Source: Sclerodactyla briareus | Lineage: Eukaryota; Echinodermata; Holothuroidea; Dendrochirotida; Sclerodactylidae | DNA: 64,000 nucleotides | NCBI GenBank assembly: GCA_026419785.1 | Contig: JAODTK010005198.1 | Location: 1 to 64,000, forward strand | Reading direction: 5' to 3' | Shown here: piece by piece, positions 10,765 through 23,699 of the stretch | Position numbering within the stretch: position 1 is the stretch's first letter | Layout: each line of letters begins with the position of its first letter | Notes under the pieces: generated by a model | Databases searched by the model: none | Told to the model about the DNA's origin: nothing | The model's input: only the letters and a program-made list of their open reading frames with translations | Position numbers and translations under genes: made by a program

Positions 10765-13700
10765 GTACTTTGACTCGGGCTTGGAGAGCGCTAACACATA
10801 TTGTCCCAATCTAATTTTATTTTTATGCCAGTTAGCTACCGTACAACCACGAATTGCACATGATATTGAGGCACTTTGGGGATTTTTCAGCAATCTAGAT
10901 TTTGTTGGGTCTCTGGATAATCACAGGATTTTAGGTCAGATCAAAGACATTGGGTGCCACTTCCATTCTGGGCCAGACAAGGACTTTGTATTCTGTCTTG
11001 GATCCTTGGTCATTTAAAATGTTGAAAATTGTGTTATATTTGTCCGAGGGGGCCTCTGCAACCTTTGTGGTCATAGAAGAATCTCGTTTCATTGTAAAGT
11101 CAGGCTAAGAGGGCGGAATAACATGGCCTTCATGTAAAAGAGTCCGTCGTTGAAAAAAAGCCTTCTGAGAGAAACAAGCTTGAAGTTCTATTGTGGATGT
11201 TTCTGCGCATTGAATTGCCAGGATGATAATTACAATCTAATTAGAATATATATGATGTCTTATTGTTTCCTGGAGAAGTCTGGCCAATTATTTGCAAGTT
11301 ATGCCACTTTTTGATAAGTGGACTTTTTTTTTTGCCTGCATTCCAATTCACTAGAAGTACTTTCAAGTTTAACCATTTCTAACCTTGGTAAGCAAGCCAT
11401 GGTGGTTTCTTTCTTCTGGATAGAAAGCATTTCATTGTAAGACTGTGTTATCACGAAGTCTCTGGGCTTGTTCCTGGTAAGGGGGTACATATCATACAGG
11501 CCACGTTCCGGCCGATATATTATGATATTTTATTTTGGCAAAACAAAGTACATACCATATAACAAGGATACTTTGAAAGACAAAAACCAAAAATTCATCA
11601 TAAAAGGTCAGATTATGAAAAATTCATTGTATTTAACTTCATATTTAGCCCCTAAAAGAGTCCCAAAAAGTAACACATGCAGAACTGTCAATTTTTGTCA
11701 GTGTGGTAGATTTATCTATACCCTATATTTTGACACTTGCTGCTATTTGTGAGAAATATACACCTTGAATTTAGTTATCACCTAAACATGGACTTCATTT
11801 GTGATTTGAAGATATGATTCAAACATGTATCAAATTGGTTGTTATGTACAAAACATTGTCCGGGGCAACTTTTTCCAAATTTAGAATCCTCTATAAATTT
11901 GTCATTTAAGTCATGCTCGGTAATTTGTGTTTGTACTGACTAATCAGGAACCCTATTACTTCAGAAAATTATCGACTTCTAGGTCAAAGTAGTTTGAATG
12001 TAATCAGAGTTTTTCAATTACAAATTTGAGTCCATCAAACTAGTGTATGTTTGCAGCATCGGAAAATACCCAATATCTGAAATACCTGATTATATTCTAA
12101 AGGTAAAACAGACGTCTCAAAAAAGTAGAGTCGACCTGATTGTTCGATAATATAACACCATGATATTAGGTGCCATGAGTCACTTACAGATCTTTTTCTT
12201 GTGTCCAATCAACTGTTACGTTTGTAACATCAGGTCAAATTTGTTCTGTCAATGTTTGAACGTAACACATAAAACCTAACAAACATTTGAAAAAATCCTA
12301 TTTTCTGATAAAATGTCAACACACAAATTAATTATTTAAAATAGAATTCTCCTTAAAGTGTCATAATTTCCTCTAAGAAGCCTATTATGAGAGAACAAAA
12401 TATAAGGGTCCTGTTGTTCCGTCCTTGCATTGTTACAAACGTAACACCTCAAACAGGTAAAATGCCCTCCCTTATAGCATGATGGTGTCAGGCTGTTACT
12501 TCATGGTTGCACATCAATTCGATTTGATAATCACTAATTTATGATTTTTTCCAGGATGTTGACTAGAAAGTGGTAAAGTTGTTTTCAATGCCATCTGTCC
12601 GTTCCACGTTTGTACGAATCGGACTATTTTTTTAATGGTCAAAGTTACAAAAGTGGGTAAAATATGTCTCAATTATTTGTAACATCTGGGCAGGTTGCGA
12701 CCACCCGTGCATAATGTAAGAAGCCAGAAGAACATCTAGTGAGGGTTAACTTTTGAACCCAAATGTACACCATCACCATGAACAAGCCCATCTGTTAAAA
12801 TAGAATGATCCAGACACTGGATCCCGATGTTGTTACGGCCAGAGCAGACAGAATAGTCTAACTTCCAATATGGACTGTCTACCATTCAATGGTCAGTGAA
12901 TCATGTACACATTCTGCGGGTAAATATATTGATACATTGTTAGTTAGGCGGAGATGAGTGTTCCGTGTATGATGTGAAATGAAAAGCTTAAATCAGCTGA
13001 GATGGCCCATGATATCTTGGGAACGGCACATCATGAGACTGGACAGAAACCCAAACCCGAGAGAGGCAATAAATTTCAGCGGATCCAAAAGTCAGAATTT
13101 TAAAATTTAGTATTGTAGTGTCAACGTGATGGGTTTCTCGGGTTATGAATGGATGACGGAGAGCTGCGCATGGGATCGCCACAGCGGCTGGGGGTCATTA
13201 GGTGGGGCGCCCAGAGGGTCAGGGAGAGGGGGGTTGGCCATTTGCAGCATATTATTGGATTTAGCATGTTGGCCCACTATATTGATGCGACTGTACAGTA
13301 ATCCATCACCAAAAAAATGTTAGTGCGGGGGGCTGTTTCGATTCTGCTCAAGTACCGGTTGCACTACCCGAGTGCCGGCGTCGGACCCCACGGGAGTGCG
13401 CCCTCATAAATCTATTTAGATATTCAACTTAACCATATTGTACCATGCACCCCAACCCAAGCCATGGACATCTGGCCAATAAACACAAAAGGGCTTGGAT
13501 TGGCTATCCACTCGCCCTTCTATTTTGCGAGATGAGGTTTCGACTAAAATTGAGCATCTTGGCTAAGAAATGTCACTTCAAGCATAGTCGTACCACTCTA
13601 ATGTCGTTCCATAAATTTGGAGACTGGACTCCAGCTCTGTATAACCCTTTGGTTGATTCGTTCGTCATTCATAATACAGCCTGTACACTGGGACAAACAA

Positions 13701-16360
13701 TTGATTGTGAATTCGAAGCCCACTGAAATCTGAAATCCTGTCGGTGTTTTTTTTCTGCAGTGCTGTGAAAAGGCCCTTCTCCTAGGGTTACCCCTCATAC
13801 GCAAGTGTGAAGAGTTGGGGCCTTTGTGAGGTTGGTGGATATCAGTGAGAGCCCCATGTGGCAGACCCAATGGGAAGTTCCCTAGAGACGCGATGGAGTG
13901 ACATTGAGATGGTGTGATATTTTTCCTCAGAGTTGATTGTGGCCTGTCCCATATAGCCACGGTTATGATTGGTTATGATTGATGCAAATGTGATCAAAGT
14001 TAAAGAAGGAATGTGCATTTACATAATATGACATGTGACATCTAGTAATATATTACTTGGGTACAGGGTATTATTCAACAATGTTTTTTTTTTTTTTCCC
14101 ATTTCTTACTTTATCATTACTTCCGTTCCATTTATGTGTGCAATTAATGCACCGTTGTCAGTAACAGTTATGACCACCATATCCAACAATACCATAATAG
14201 CCTTCATTCAAAAGAGGACCTGATAATCACTTTAGGCAATACTAATTGTGTCAGATTTGTACAGGTATATTTAGTCTCAGTAATATATTATCACATTTCG
14301 TTAATAGCGAGGGTCTACTTCACTCCTACTTGCACCTTGCCCCTCCCTTCTAGCCTATATCTCATTCTGGTGAAATTGAACCCTTATCCCTAGGCATAGG
14401 GGGGATATTTGCAAATCAAAATCAGTAACCCGTTTCTCCATCGTCCGGTATTCGCAAGGGTTTCTTGTTCGCCGGTGAGCAGTCTCCGCCGGGGGGTTAT
14501 CTTGAATCTGTGGGATTGTAACTGGGCCTGGCATGGGGCTTTTTCAGTGGTCATTTCCCTCCTATTAATCAAACTACATTCGAAGTCTGCAAGTGGGACA
14601 GCGGCACTCGTGCACTGATATATGTTGTACCAGTTTCGGAAGCAGATATGGCCGTTCTGTGAGTGCGTTTGCCAGTTCTTCCTGGTTGACGCTTTCGCTG
14701 AGCGCTTTATTCGCCTCGGAGGGAGCGAGTGTTCATCCGAGGTATCGCTGACTCAGTAGCGCCTGTTCTCCCAGCCGCAGACAAGGGCTTGTCTACCTGG
14801 GGCATATTAGGCCTATGACTAGGCTATGTGGTGGCTGCCCCGGCTCAGGCCTACACTACGTAATGGTTAAATCTACAGAGTTCCCCGCAGGACAAGTGGA
14901 CGGTTCCCTCCGCTGGCCATCGCTGTAATACCAGATCCGTTTTAAGGAGTGAACGGATGGGGCCTGGGTACTGCTTAGGACGTAGCTTGGGCAGTCGGAC
15001 ATTGGCCAAATCAAAACCAGTCAGCATCTGAACTTTGATCCATTTCCTAGGGCACCACATGTGCTCGCGTCGGAAAGATGCTCGCCACCATGTGGCTTCT
15101 GGGTTAGACGATCATCAATTTGTACCCATGGCCAAATTTGCAATAGGTCAGGAGCGAGCCCCACATGGGCAGGGTGTATGTGGGGCTTACCTGGGAGGAA
15201 GGAAACCACCATGCCTTGACGGCTTTCGTCTCAATTGATTTTTTTTTCGTTCTACTATGCAACACCAGAACTCCAGGACTGGAACTTTGCCACAGCATCT
15301 CAACCCCTCAAGGCATGGCCCTTGGACCTGCCAACCAGGGAAGGCTTGTGCCAGTCTGGGGCAAGGTTTTTGAAAAAAAGTTGAAAAGAGATGTGGGACT
15401 TCCCAAAAAAAAAACTGGGCGGTTTTAGGGTCTACAGACAACCCCTGTGAAAAGGAGAGACCCTTTGGGGGGAAAAAAAATTTAGCCCTGAATACCCGAT
15501 ATTTCCATTAGAATTCATTTGTTTATTCTTAACTCAAGTTCAGGTTTTTTCATGGGGCAAAAAGTTCTGTTTTCAAACGTTCAAACATTTTTGTACGTAA
15601 TTTGGAAAGTCCTTGTGCTGCGAGAGTCTTCTTGACTCCGAACTCAATTGCGCCCAAAATTACACTACTATTCATCATGTTATGAGGATAGACCACGCTA
15701 TATGTCGGGTTATGCCTTTCATGTTTTATACATCAAATCCCGCTTCTCATACTGGTTTCCCGCCTCCCCCCATCCATATCCCCCATAAGAGTATTCGGGG
15801 TGAGAGAGGACTATTGGGTTTCCAGTTTGGTGGATAGGAGTCAATTTCGCCATAAATGAAGTAGTAGGCGGCTAAGGAGGGGGGGGGGGCAAGGTGTAAT
15901 TATGCCTGAAAACCAGGGGGTACGTTTTTGGGGAATCATGCATTATAATACAATAATATTATTACTGAAAAAATATCCTTATATTATTTATTTAGGAAGG
16001 TAAATTTCACTACCTTAAATAATATTTATAGGTTACTACTGATCTGTGGAATACCCATATTAAAGTACTACAACTATCTTTTTTTACTAGAGAATAAAAA
16101 AAATCCATACCTACTGCTATCATGATTGTATTACAATCACGAATACTAAATTGAGATTACCACTGCTAGGAAGCATTACTCCTGGAAGATTCCCTCTTTG
16201 TTCCTTGCCAAAGGCAGAAGGAATCTATTCAGTCACACAATGTTTGCATGTATGTGTTGTGAGGCTTTTACTTGTGAGCATGGTATCTCCAGAATGCCAA
16301 GTTCAAATTTAGGCATCAAACGGCGATATAAATAACATTTTACTGGATCGATCATCCAGA
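10765..16360. other. Long stretch with no firm gene
   Basis: Likely intron and intergenic DNA. One weak exon-like block at about 13121-13260 (+), after a 'ttagtattgtag' acceptor, reads MGFSGYEWMTESCAWDRHSG and could be a C-terminal piece of the DHHC gene (NVT..YEW-like), but the donor and frame are unclear. 14400-15440 is more GC-rich, with overlapping 60-87 codon frames on both strands and no recognisable motif. 11750-12700 is plain AT-rich sequence. Confidence 0.35.
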
Positions 16361-16369
16361 CCCCATTTT

Positions 16370-16622
16370 GGGATCCTGGTTTATATGCGATAGGTGATTG
16401 GCCAGTCGAAGCACATCCGAGAATCCTGGCCTTGTGATTGGCACTAACCAGCTAGAACTGTCTAGGTCTAGGAATCCTAGCCATGTTGATTGTGAATGGT
16501 GGTTATTAGCCCCCCCCCCCCCCATAACGCATCTCCGAATCCTGACAATGTGATAGGCACTTGACCAGTCAAAGCACATCTAGGAATCCTGGCCGGTTTC
16601 ATTAAATGACAATACCAGCCAG
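16370..16622. repeat. Degenerate tandem repeat, ~50-90 bp period
   Basis: Repeated words: 'cgataggtgattggccagtc', 'gaagcacatccgagaatcctggcc', 'tgtgattggcac', recurring at about 16385, 16430, 16480, 16540 and 16590. Contains a poly-C run at 16510-16522. No coding potential. Confidence 0.55.
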
Positions 16623-16924
16623 AACTTCTCCTTTATATCAGGTGACCAGAGGTTGAGAACTTGAACTTGCAACAGCCCCAATCAATAGTCTTAGAGTAAG
16701 AAATAGTAGAAATCTGGAAATCATGATTGAACCGGGGCAGGCCCCAGCGGAGGGGGAAAATGTCTCACCCCCCAGCTCTAGACCCCCACCCCCAGTCCAT
16801 TATGCAACAAACAAGGAGCTGTCAGGGACTCAATTGCAAGGTTGATTCAGATGTTGGCAGTACCAACATTTGGAGCAATGGCCCTGATGGAAGTTAACAC
16901 AGGTGATATCAAGGCAACAATGTG

Positions 16925-19505
16925 ATACTTAGTATCGAGGGAGGATAATATCCAGGCGATAGAGCGCATTTGCCACATGCTCAAAGAAATTCACAGATAT
17001 TACCCCTAGATAATCAGTTACTTTTCAACACTCGTACCATACAGTATGCATTTCTGGCTTGTCACTCCCGACGCCCATTTCAGTTGTCACTGATCGGGTC
17101 CCTGAGGACCTCCAATAGGGCAGCTGAATACAGCGCTTACTACTCCTCACAAGTCATCTCACAAGGTACCCCCTTCTAACACGTGGGTGGCATGGAACAT
17201 CTCAGGAGACATGACTTGTCCAATAGTACTACGGAAAAGTCCACAGGCTCCGAACTCGCAGTCAGTAGCACTCAGTGTTGTAGTCGAGACCGGCACAGCC
17301 GAGACCGAGAACAGAGGGGCTGGGTCGAGACCGAGACCAGGGACAAACTCGAGACCGAGGGAGCCCGAGACCAGCAAGGTCCGAGACCGAGATCGAGACC
17401 GATTACCGAATGTATATAGTGTATAGGGCAAACAAGCGAAGTCCACGACTGTAGTGTGGCTATTTACACCCAAATGCTCTATCTTTACATGATAGACACC
17501 TCTGGCTCATTGATACATTTGTTTATTGAGTGACGATCTGCAAAACAAGTCCACACTTCTTCTCCCAATCAAGTTCCACAATTGACGAGGGGAATAGGTG
17601 TAACCACAGAGCATAAATCAAGGGTGGTGCCATCTGAGCATGCAAGCCCCGCCATTCCCGTCAGCCCACCCCCCCCTCCCCCGTTTCCAAATTTATCAGT
17701 GAAGCCAGGAACCAAATACCACCCCTCATGGCTCATCACATTTAAATGAAAGTAAAAATAAGATTGTGAAGACCCTGCCAGGATACAGACTGACCTCTAG
17801 TCATTCACACTACGGAAGACTGGCACCGATACCACAGTAACCCAATTGCCATGCGACTTTCATGGATGAGCCCCTCCCCCTCCCACGTCCTAACTTGGTA
17901 TACCTATTCCCTGGCCTGGGAGCACTTTCTCTGCATCCTTTATGCAAGCATTCAGAATCCTACGGCTTCCTAAACCAGGAATTTATTGATCTTCTCTCTC
18001 ATTTCTCTGTATCCAATTATCTTCTTATGTTGTATGCCCCCCTCCCACCCTGGCAACCCCTTTCCTTATGGTGGCCAGGTGGAGGCGCTATTGTGTCTCC
18101 ATCCATAGCCCATCCCTAGATTCCAAAATCAAACCAATAACCTCACCCCTTCAAATGCATTTACCATTAGCTTTTGTCCTCTGATTTGGATGACACTTTC
18201 ATATACATGTATTGTATAACGTTGGGCCCACTGTTTGTCGAAATGAAATTCACTGTTTCTAGGCCAGGGTTCTACTTTTGGACCTTTTCACAAATACCAG
18301 TACAGGTTAGTGGTAATTTCTCAACTAACAACACTAGCAAATACCCCCTGGACCAACATGGCACCACTGGGCGAAGGCCAGTACTACTACGTAGACCTGA
18401 ACTTGCTCGAAGCTCTAAAAATAATTCGATTGATTAACATTGCCATGACGTACTTCATGACAAAGTAGTCACAAGCATCCAAGGTACATGTAAAAAGTTT
18501 ACTGAGAACAATTCCTCATCAGCTGTGAAGCCAATTCAGATCACGTTCGCGAACTGTACCAATGTCATAAAGGTCTAACCCATCCTGGAAATCGAAACAA
18601 TTCATGTTCACACATTGTAACATTGAAATTGAAAGTCATTTAGCTACGGCTGTCACTTGTCATATAATTACCAACAATACTGCTCCCTCCTCCCCCATAA
18701 TTAGTAACTGAAATCACTAAATATTCACCTCTCCTTCTCTTCTCTCCAGTAATCAGGTTATGGCCTACTGGAGTTTTTGTTATCGTGGTAAGCATACTTA
18801 ACGAGGTTCCATGTTAATAGGCCCGGGTTTCTATTTTATTCCATTCATTTTCTATCATGAATTAGGTTCAATAATATTAGGGTTGAAAAAAATGAGGTAA
18901 TAGCCTACTAATACGGCTTCAAAAATCGGAAAGAACAGGATACTATTCAGGTGGGAACAGCACACATAACATTATTCGGAGTCATTGATGCTAATGCCTA
19001 ACATATCCACTGTCAAATACAGGGAATCTTGAAGTGAAGCAACACGGATGAACCAGTTTACACCAGGGCTTCTGCCTCCTTTGCCTGCAACTGTACTGTG
19101 ACTACTGTGTTGACCATGAAGCTATTGTGACTGCCAACAAGTTGAAGCTAACACAATACTGACTGGCCGCTGGGTACTAAGCCCTGGGCTGTTTCCCCAC
19201 TTGAGCAAGTATAAAGGCCCCACTCCCCACTCCACTTGCTAGTTGATAGCAAAGCTCAACACATAAAATGCAGGATGATTTTTTTGCTGAACTAGAAATT
19301 ATTCCGAAAAAAAGACGACACCAATATTTTGCTGGTCTCGAAGCGAACCGGAATCATTTTCCGAGACCAGAAGGGTTCGAGACCGAGACCGAGACCAGCA
19401 AAAAGCTGGTCTCGTAGACCGGTCTCGAGACCTAGACTGGTCTCGAGACACTACACACTGGTAGCACTGCGTCTGGAGCTTTTCCAACTGAGCTAATCAG
19501 ATCTC
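16925..19505 (-). mobile_element. tRNA-derived SINE, split by a hAT element
   Basis: Minus strand. The promoter A box with flank 'gattagctcagttgg', then 'aaaagctccagacgcagtgctac', lies at about 19461-19505. The B box 'tgcgagttcggagcc' lies just beyond the insertion at about 17243-17258. With the hAT element (17273-19460) removed the two join as in the intact relative at 50705. The 3' part (to about 16925) shares with that copy 'ggggtaatatctg ... ctttgag ... gcgct ... ggatattat'. SINEs are copied by LINE enzymes and transcribed by RNA polymerase III. Confidence 0.75.
17273..19460. mobile_element. hAT-type DNA transposon (2.2 kb, probably non-autonomous)
   Basis: Flanked by a perfect 8-bp duplication 'gtagcact' (17265-17272 and 19461-19468). 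Left end 'cagtgttgtagtcgagacc', right end reverse-complemented 'cagtgtgtagtgtctcgagacc' (shown in part): imperfect terminal inverted repeats with multiple GAGACCGAGACC words just inside both ends (17281-17405 and 19330-19445). Interior reading frames of 62-87 codons on either strand show no hAT transposase motif, so mobility would need a helper. Confidence 0.85.
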
Positions 19506-19689
19506 CATGGAGCAATGGAGCATGCTTGCCCAGGACCATGAATTCAAAACTTGTCACTACACTCAATCACCCCAGTTTTCAAAGGAATTGGGCCTGTGCA
19601 GGAGTGTACCTACTACCGTATAGCTCTTGTAGCTTTAGGCCCTGGTTCCCCTAATATGTAATGCTTATGTTGACACCATGCCCTAACGG

Positions 19690-19785
19690 CAACAGGCTTA
19701 TGTAATACGACCCAGACTGACTCTGGACCTGCAAGCCGATGCTCTAACTCAGAAGGGTCAGCTGTCATTTCAGTCTATGTTTAAG
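19690..19785 (-). repeat. Possible second tRNA-derived SINE head
   Basis: The minus strand reads 'ctgagttagagcatcggctt' then 'gcaggtccagagtcagtctgggtcgtatta' (shown in parts): an A-box-like and a weak B-box-like stretch with tRNA-like spacing. No second copy found in the window. Confidence 0.25.
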
Positions 19786-19959
19786 ATATGCTGTGTTGAC
19801 ATATCTACACAAATGTATCAGTGGTTTCATGATGACCAACTTAGCAGTAGCAACTTGTAAGTTGGTAAAATTGTGCTCCATAATCCCGGAGGAACCCCCT
19901 GTATCCTTTTTGTACTTTTGCCTATTTTGTCATTATTGCTCAACCGAAGTTTTGATCCA

Positions 19960-20320
19960 TGAGTACTGGCAGCCAATTTGACCATTGTTTGGTGCAAGTA
20001 AGTAGCAGTCGAAAAACGAAAACATTTCTGTAAGCTATTAGGGACCGAAGATAGAATACATTTCCGAATAATTAACATATTTGGAGATGTATTTTGGTAA
20101 GCTTACCTCCACTTAACTATTAACCCTAACAAACGCATCCAGTGGTACTGGTGCCAGTTTGACCATGTGGGTGCAAGCTTACTAGTGGTTGAAACGACAC
20201 ACTTCCATAGCTATTACGAGACCGCGGATACCATTCCTATAATTAACAGATTTCAAGGTGTATTACTGTAAGCTTACCTAGACCTAACTATGACCTCAAC
20301 GCATCTAGCGATACCGTGGC
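19960..20320. repeat. Two-unit tandem duplication, ~175 bp
   Basis: 19962-20138 and 20139-20310 align: 'tggcagccaatttgaccat' with 'tggtgccagtttgaccat', 'gtgcaag.ttactag', 'attaacatatttggagatgtatt' with 'attaacagatttcaaggtgtatt' (parts), 'gtaagcttacct'. Confidence 0.65.
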
Positions 20321-21932
20321 ATACTTATGCATTTTTTAGGCTCTATAATGATGAAAAAGGAACAAGACTTGACGCCATACAGATCAGGAACAGATGTACC
20401 AAGAACTATATTGATTCAGCAGCAAATGCAGCTGGAATAGGCTAGCAGAAAACATAGTGAGCCAATTTTTGAACACTAACCTACCCTTCGTGGGTATAAA
20501 CAAAAAAAACACAATGACAGTATGGCTCTCTGGAACAAAACAGTTATCATTTTTTTTTCTTACAGTAACAAAGTTCACGACTTCAATCAAATCAAAACAC
20601 AAAATTTTTTTTTTTCATTTGGACTTTTTTGTAGCATTTGAATCAGGCCAATAGCCCAATAAATACCATATAGTGGACCTATTCAGGCATTGATATATAC
20701 ACAATCTGTAGTACATATTTAATAGGATGATTTTTAGTTTTTTCATTCCTTGAATTTTCACAGTGAATTGTTCTTTCAACAGTTATGACATGTCGTTTTA
20801 GACCAACTATTCAAAAGTACATGATTTACTGAATGGGGACCATATGCTCTCCATAATAGGTCATTTTGGACCTCAAGTCGAACTGTACTTACAGTAGCAA
20901 GATGTGGAAATTGACATAGATAAGAAGTTTGATGAAATCTGTTAAATAACAATTTGCCATTCAACGACATGATCTAATGAATGATGATGCACATGGCTTC
21001 TCCGGATTAGGGCACTCAGCTCAAACTTAATGATTCTTTAGTTTGTAATTAACCACAGAATCACATGGAGATGAGGATTTGTATGAGAAATGGACAAAAT
21101 GTATGATTTCACAAATTATGTGCAACATTCCAACGTATGATAGAATGATGCCAGTAGGACATGAGAAACTAGTCTTCTCGCTGCACTCTGTTTGCATAGT
21201 ACATCCCATGAACAAAAAATGTTAGGATCCGGACCAAGGCAGGCGGGCCTCACTCATGCCCACCTGTTCTAATTTGGTATGCGACCACTCTCTTTTGACA
21301 TTTGTATCACACTATGCATATATTATTGAAGAAGGAATTGTTGAATCATGTACTCAGTAATACCCACCTTAGAATGCGGGAGAATTAATCGAGAAAAAGG
21401 ATTTCTCGCAGCAATTATTTTGAACCAGTCTTCAGGTAAGTGAATATAATGCCATTTCTTATGTGAATAGTAACATTCCCTAAGTTAGTGGCCTAAAGAG
21501 AAGGATACAAGCATAAGCCTGTTTGTGATTACATGTTGATGTGTTACAGTGGTGTCCAGAATGATCTTTTCGAAACTCCTGCCAACACACCAACTTCACA
21601 GATAACCCCCCCGACACTTATCACAATACCTCCAAAACATGGGATAATTTTTTTTTGGGGGGGCTGTCATTTTCAAATAGGTTCAGTTTTTGAAAATAAG
21701 TTGTAACGATATCGCTAAGGGGGGAATCTTGTCCTGATCTTTCCGAATGTTCAATTGGTTATTCATTGCGCCTTACACATAAACTGCTTCTATAACCGAA
21801 CGCATTCTTTGCAAAATGAATTACTGAGCTGGCATAGGCCTGATATCCTCTTGCAGGCTACAAATCCAGACCCTAACCCATAAGAAAAACTTCACTCATG
21901 CATCAGAACTCTCCACCCACATCGCTAGTAGC
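20320..21932. other. Gap with one small candidate exon
   Basis: AT-rich sequence. Contains the candidate exon at 21373-21435 listed separately. Otherwise only short frames with no motif. Confidence 0.4.
21373..21435 (+). CDS. Small candidate exon, unknown gene
   Basis: 63 bp between 'aatacccaccttag' (acceptor) and a perfect donor 'TTCAG|GTAAGTG'. One open phase reads CGRINREKGFLAAIILNQSS. No partner exon identified, so it may be chance. Confidence 0.2.
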
Positions 21933-23685
21933 CAGTGGCGTATTTGGGGGGGGGGCCATTGGGCCATGGCCCCCCCCTCTCCTGCTGCCGGTTTTTTTTT
22001 TTTTGTTCTCTGGATTGACATTCGCCATGAACCGACACACAACCTAGGCAAGAGTAGAGGCGGGGAAATTTCCTGTATGTAGATAAGGCTAATTGAAAAA
22101 ATGATGGCCGACAAAACTGTTGAATTTTTTTGCGCGCTTTGCGCGCGTTGGTGCTTTTGCTTTTTCGCTTTTAAGGCTCATGAGCCACTGTTCTGTGATT
22201 TTCCTCCACTTTGGGGGATTTTTTGGCAAAGATTTTTGCCTTAGCCTTATTTCCAACTGGAAGTTTCCATCACCTATGTGTATTCATAATAGTGGGAAGC
22301 CATAACTTGTAGGCATAATCCACTATCATCGTCAGTAGGTCGTGCCCCCCTTCATAAACTAGACAATGTCGTCGGGTAACGCCTGACTGTCATATCCCCA
22401 GCCACGGTGTTATTTTATCAACCTTGTTGTACTAAAGATTGCCAATCGAGAAGTAATACATTTGTGGAGACCATGTATGCAATGACTGTTTAGCATTTCT
22501 AGCCTTTATTATGCTAACAATATTCAATTGAATACACATAGTGACCTTCAGTTCATGAATTCCCAGTAATTGGAATGGAATTTATCTTTGGACTGTTAGA
22601 AGTCGTATACCCACCAAGTTTTGTGAGACGGCCACCAAAGTCCTATGATTGGCCTAAGTGGTAAATGCTATTGGGCTAACTATTATGCAAATTAGTCATG
22701 GCAAGATGACGCCATTGCATTCCGGTCACATCAGGAAAATTCATACAGATAGTAGGCCCTATTCACAGTTTCAAGATAATCCAATAAAGTTTGAAATAAT
22801 CACATTCATATGCTAATTATTCCAATAAAGCGCAAAGAATGCACCTCAGATACCTGAAATTGTTTGCCATGTTTTTCGCCACCATCAACTCCCATGGCCA
22901 CCAAGTTTCGTGTAAATCCAGGCAAACTTGAATAATTTTGCGAAAAAACTTATAAATAAGGGCAGAACATGTACGATATCGCCCAATTGTCGAACTTATT
23001 CCGAGATATTACTCAGACGGACGTGTGTACTGTGTACCACGTTTCGTGTTATTCGGATATCGGTTGAAAACAAATGAGAGCGCTAACTCCTAAAGTTTTC
23101 CGGCGGCGGAGACGGCGCCGTACATGCGCAAACCATAATATCCCCGAACCCACTTACAGTTTGCGGGGATTGTAATGGCGATTAATAAAAAGTCAATGCA
23201 ACTGACATGTCCGTAATGAATCAACCTGCTGACGTATCATCAGTACTCTTCAACTTGTGCGAACGGAGGGCCTGTTGGCTGTTGGCCAATTCTATTGATA
23301 ACTTCATGGGACATGGTGGCCTTGGCGTAGGCCTACATGTAGGTCGCCCTCTATAGTATTTTTTTCATTTTTACCCTTCCCGCCACCGTCCACAGACCCA
23401 TTTGCCCCCGACCTGCTGAATAAGTCGTCACTGCTCTGCATAGTCAAAAAAATAATCATTAAAATATTCTTTTATCAGAAATTTAGGCAGTGGGACATCA
23501 AAATTTCATGCCAGAATTCACTTCAAAGGCTGGGAATGGTCATCTTTTCCTGCATCTTGTGGGTTAATTTTTGCAAAAAATTTCTTGTACGCTCCACGCA
23601 AACCAATCCGATTGTGGGCGTTCCGCTTAGATTGTCGACCAAACCAGATGGCCCCCCCGTCATGAAAACCCTGGCTACGCCACTA
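21933..23685. mobile_element. hAT-type non-autonomous transposon containing an R1 copy
   Basis: 1753 bp flanked by a perfect 8-bp duplication 'ctagtagc' (21925-21932 and 23686-23693). Left end 'cagtggcgtat', right end reverse-complemented 'tagtggcgtagccagg'. G/C runs sit just inside both ends. The middle (about 22500-23175) is a copy of dispersed repeat R1, either an insertion into the element or captured DNA. No transposase recognised. Confidence 0.85.
22500..23175. repeat. Dispersed repeat R1, copy 2 (nested in hAT element)
   Basis: Same orientation as copy 1 at 1-872. Matches include 'ctattatgcaaattagtca', 'ttgccatgtttttcgccacc', 'tcgtgtaaatccaggc', and the shared end: CGG repeat, 'aatatccccgaaccc', 'cggggat'. 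Confidence 0.8.
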
Positions 23686-23699
23686 CTAGTAGCTGCCAC

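Noticed and set aside
17183-17473. Arg/Glu/Thr-rich frames of 78-104 codons
   Set aside because: Created by the GAGACCGAGACC repeats inside the hAT end.
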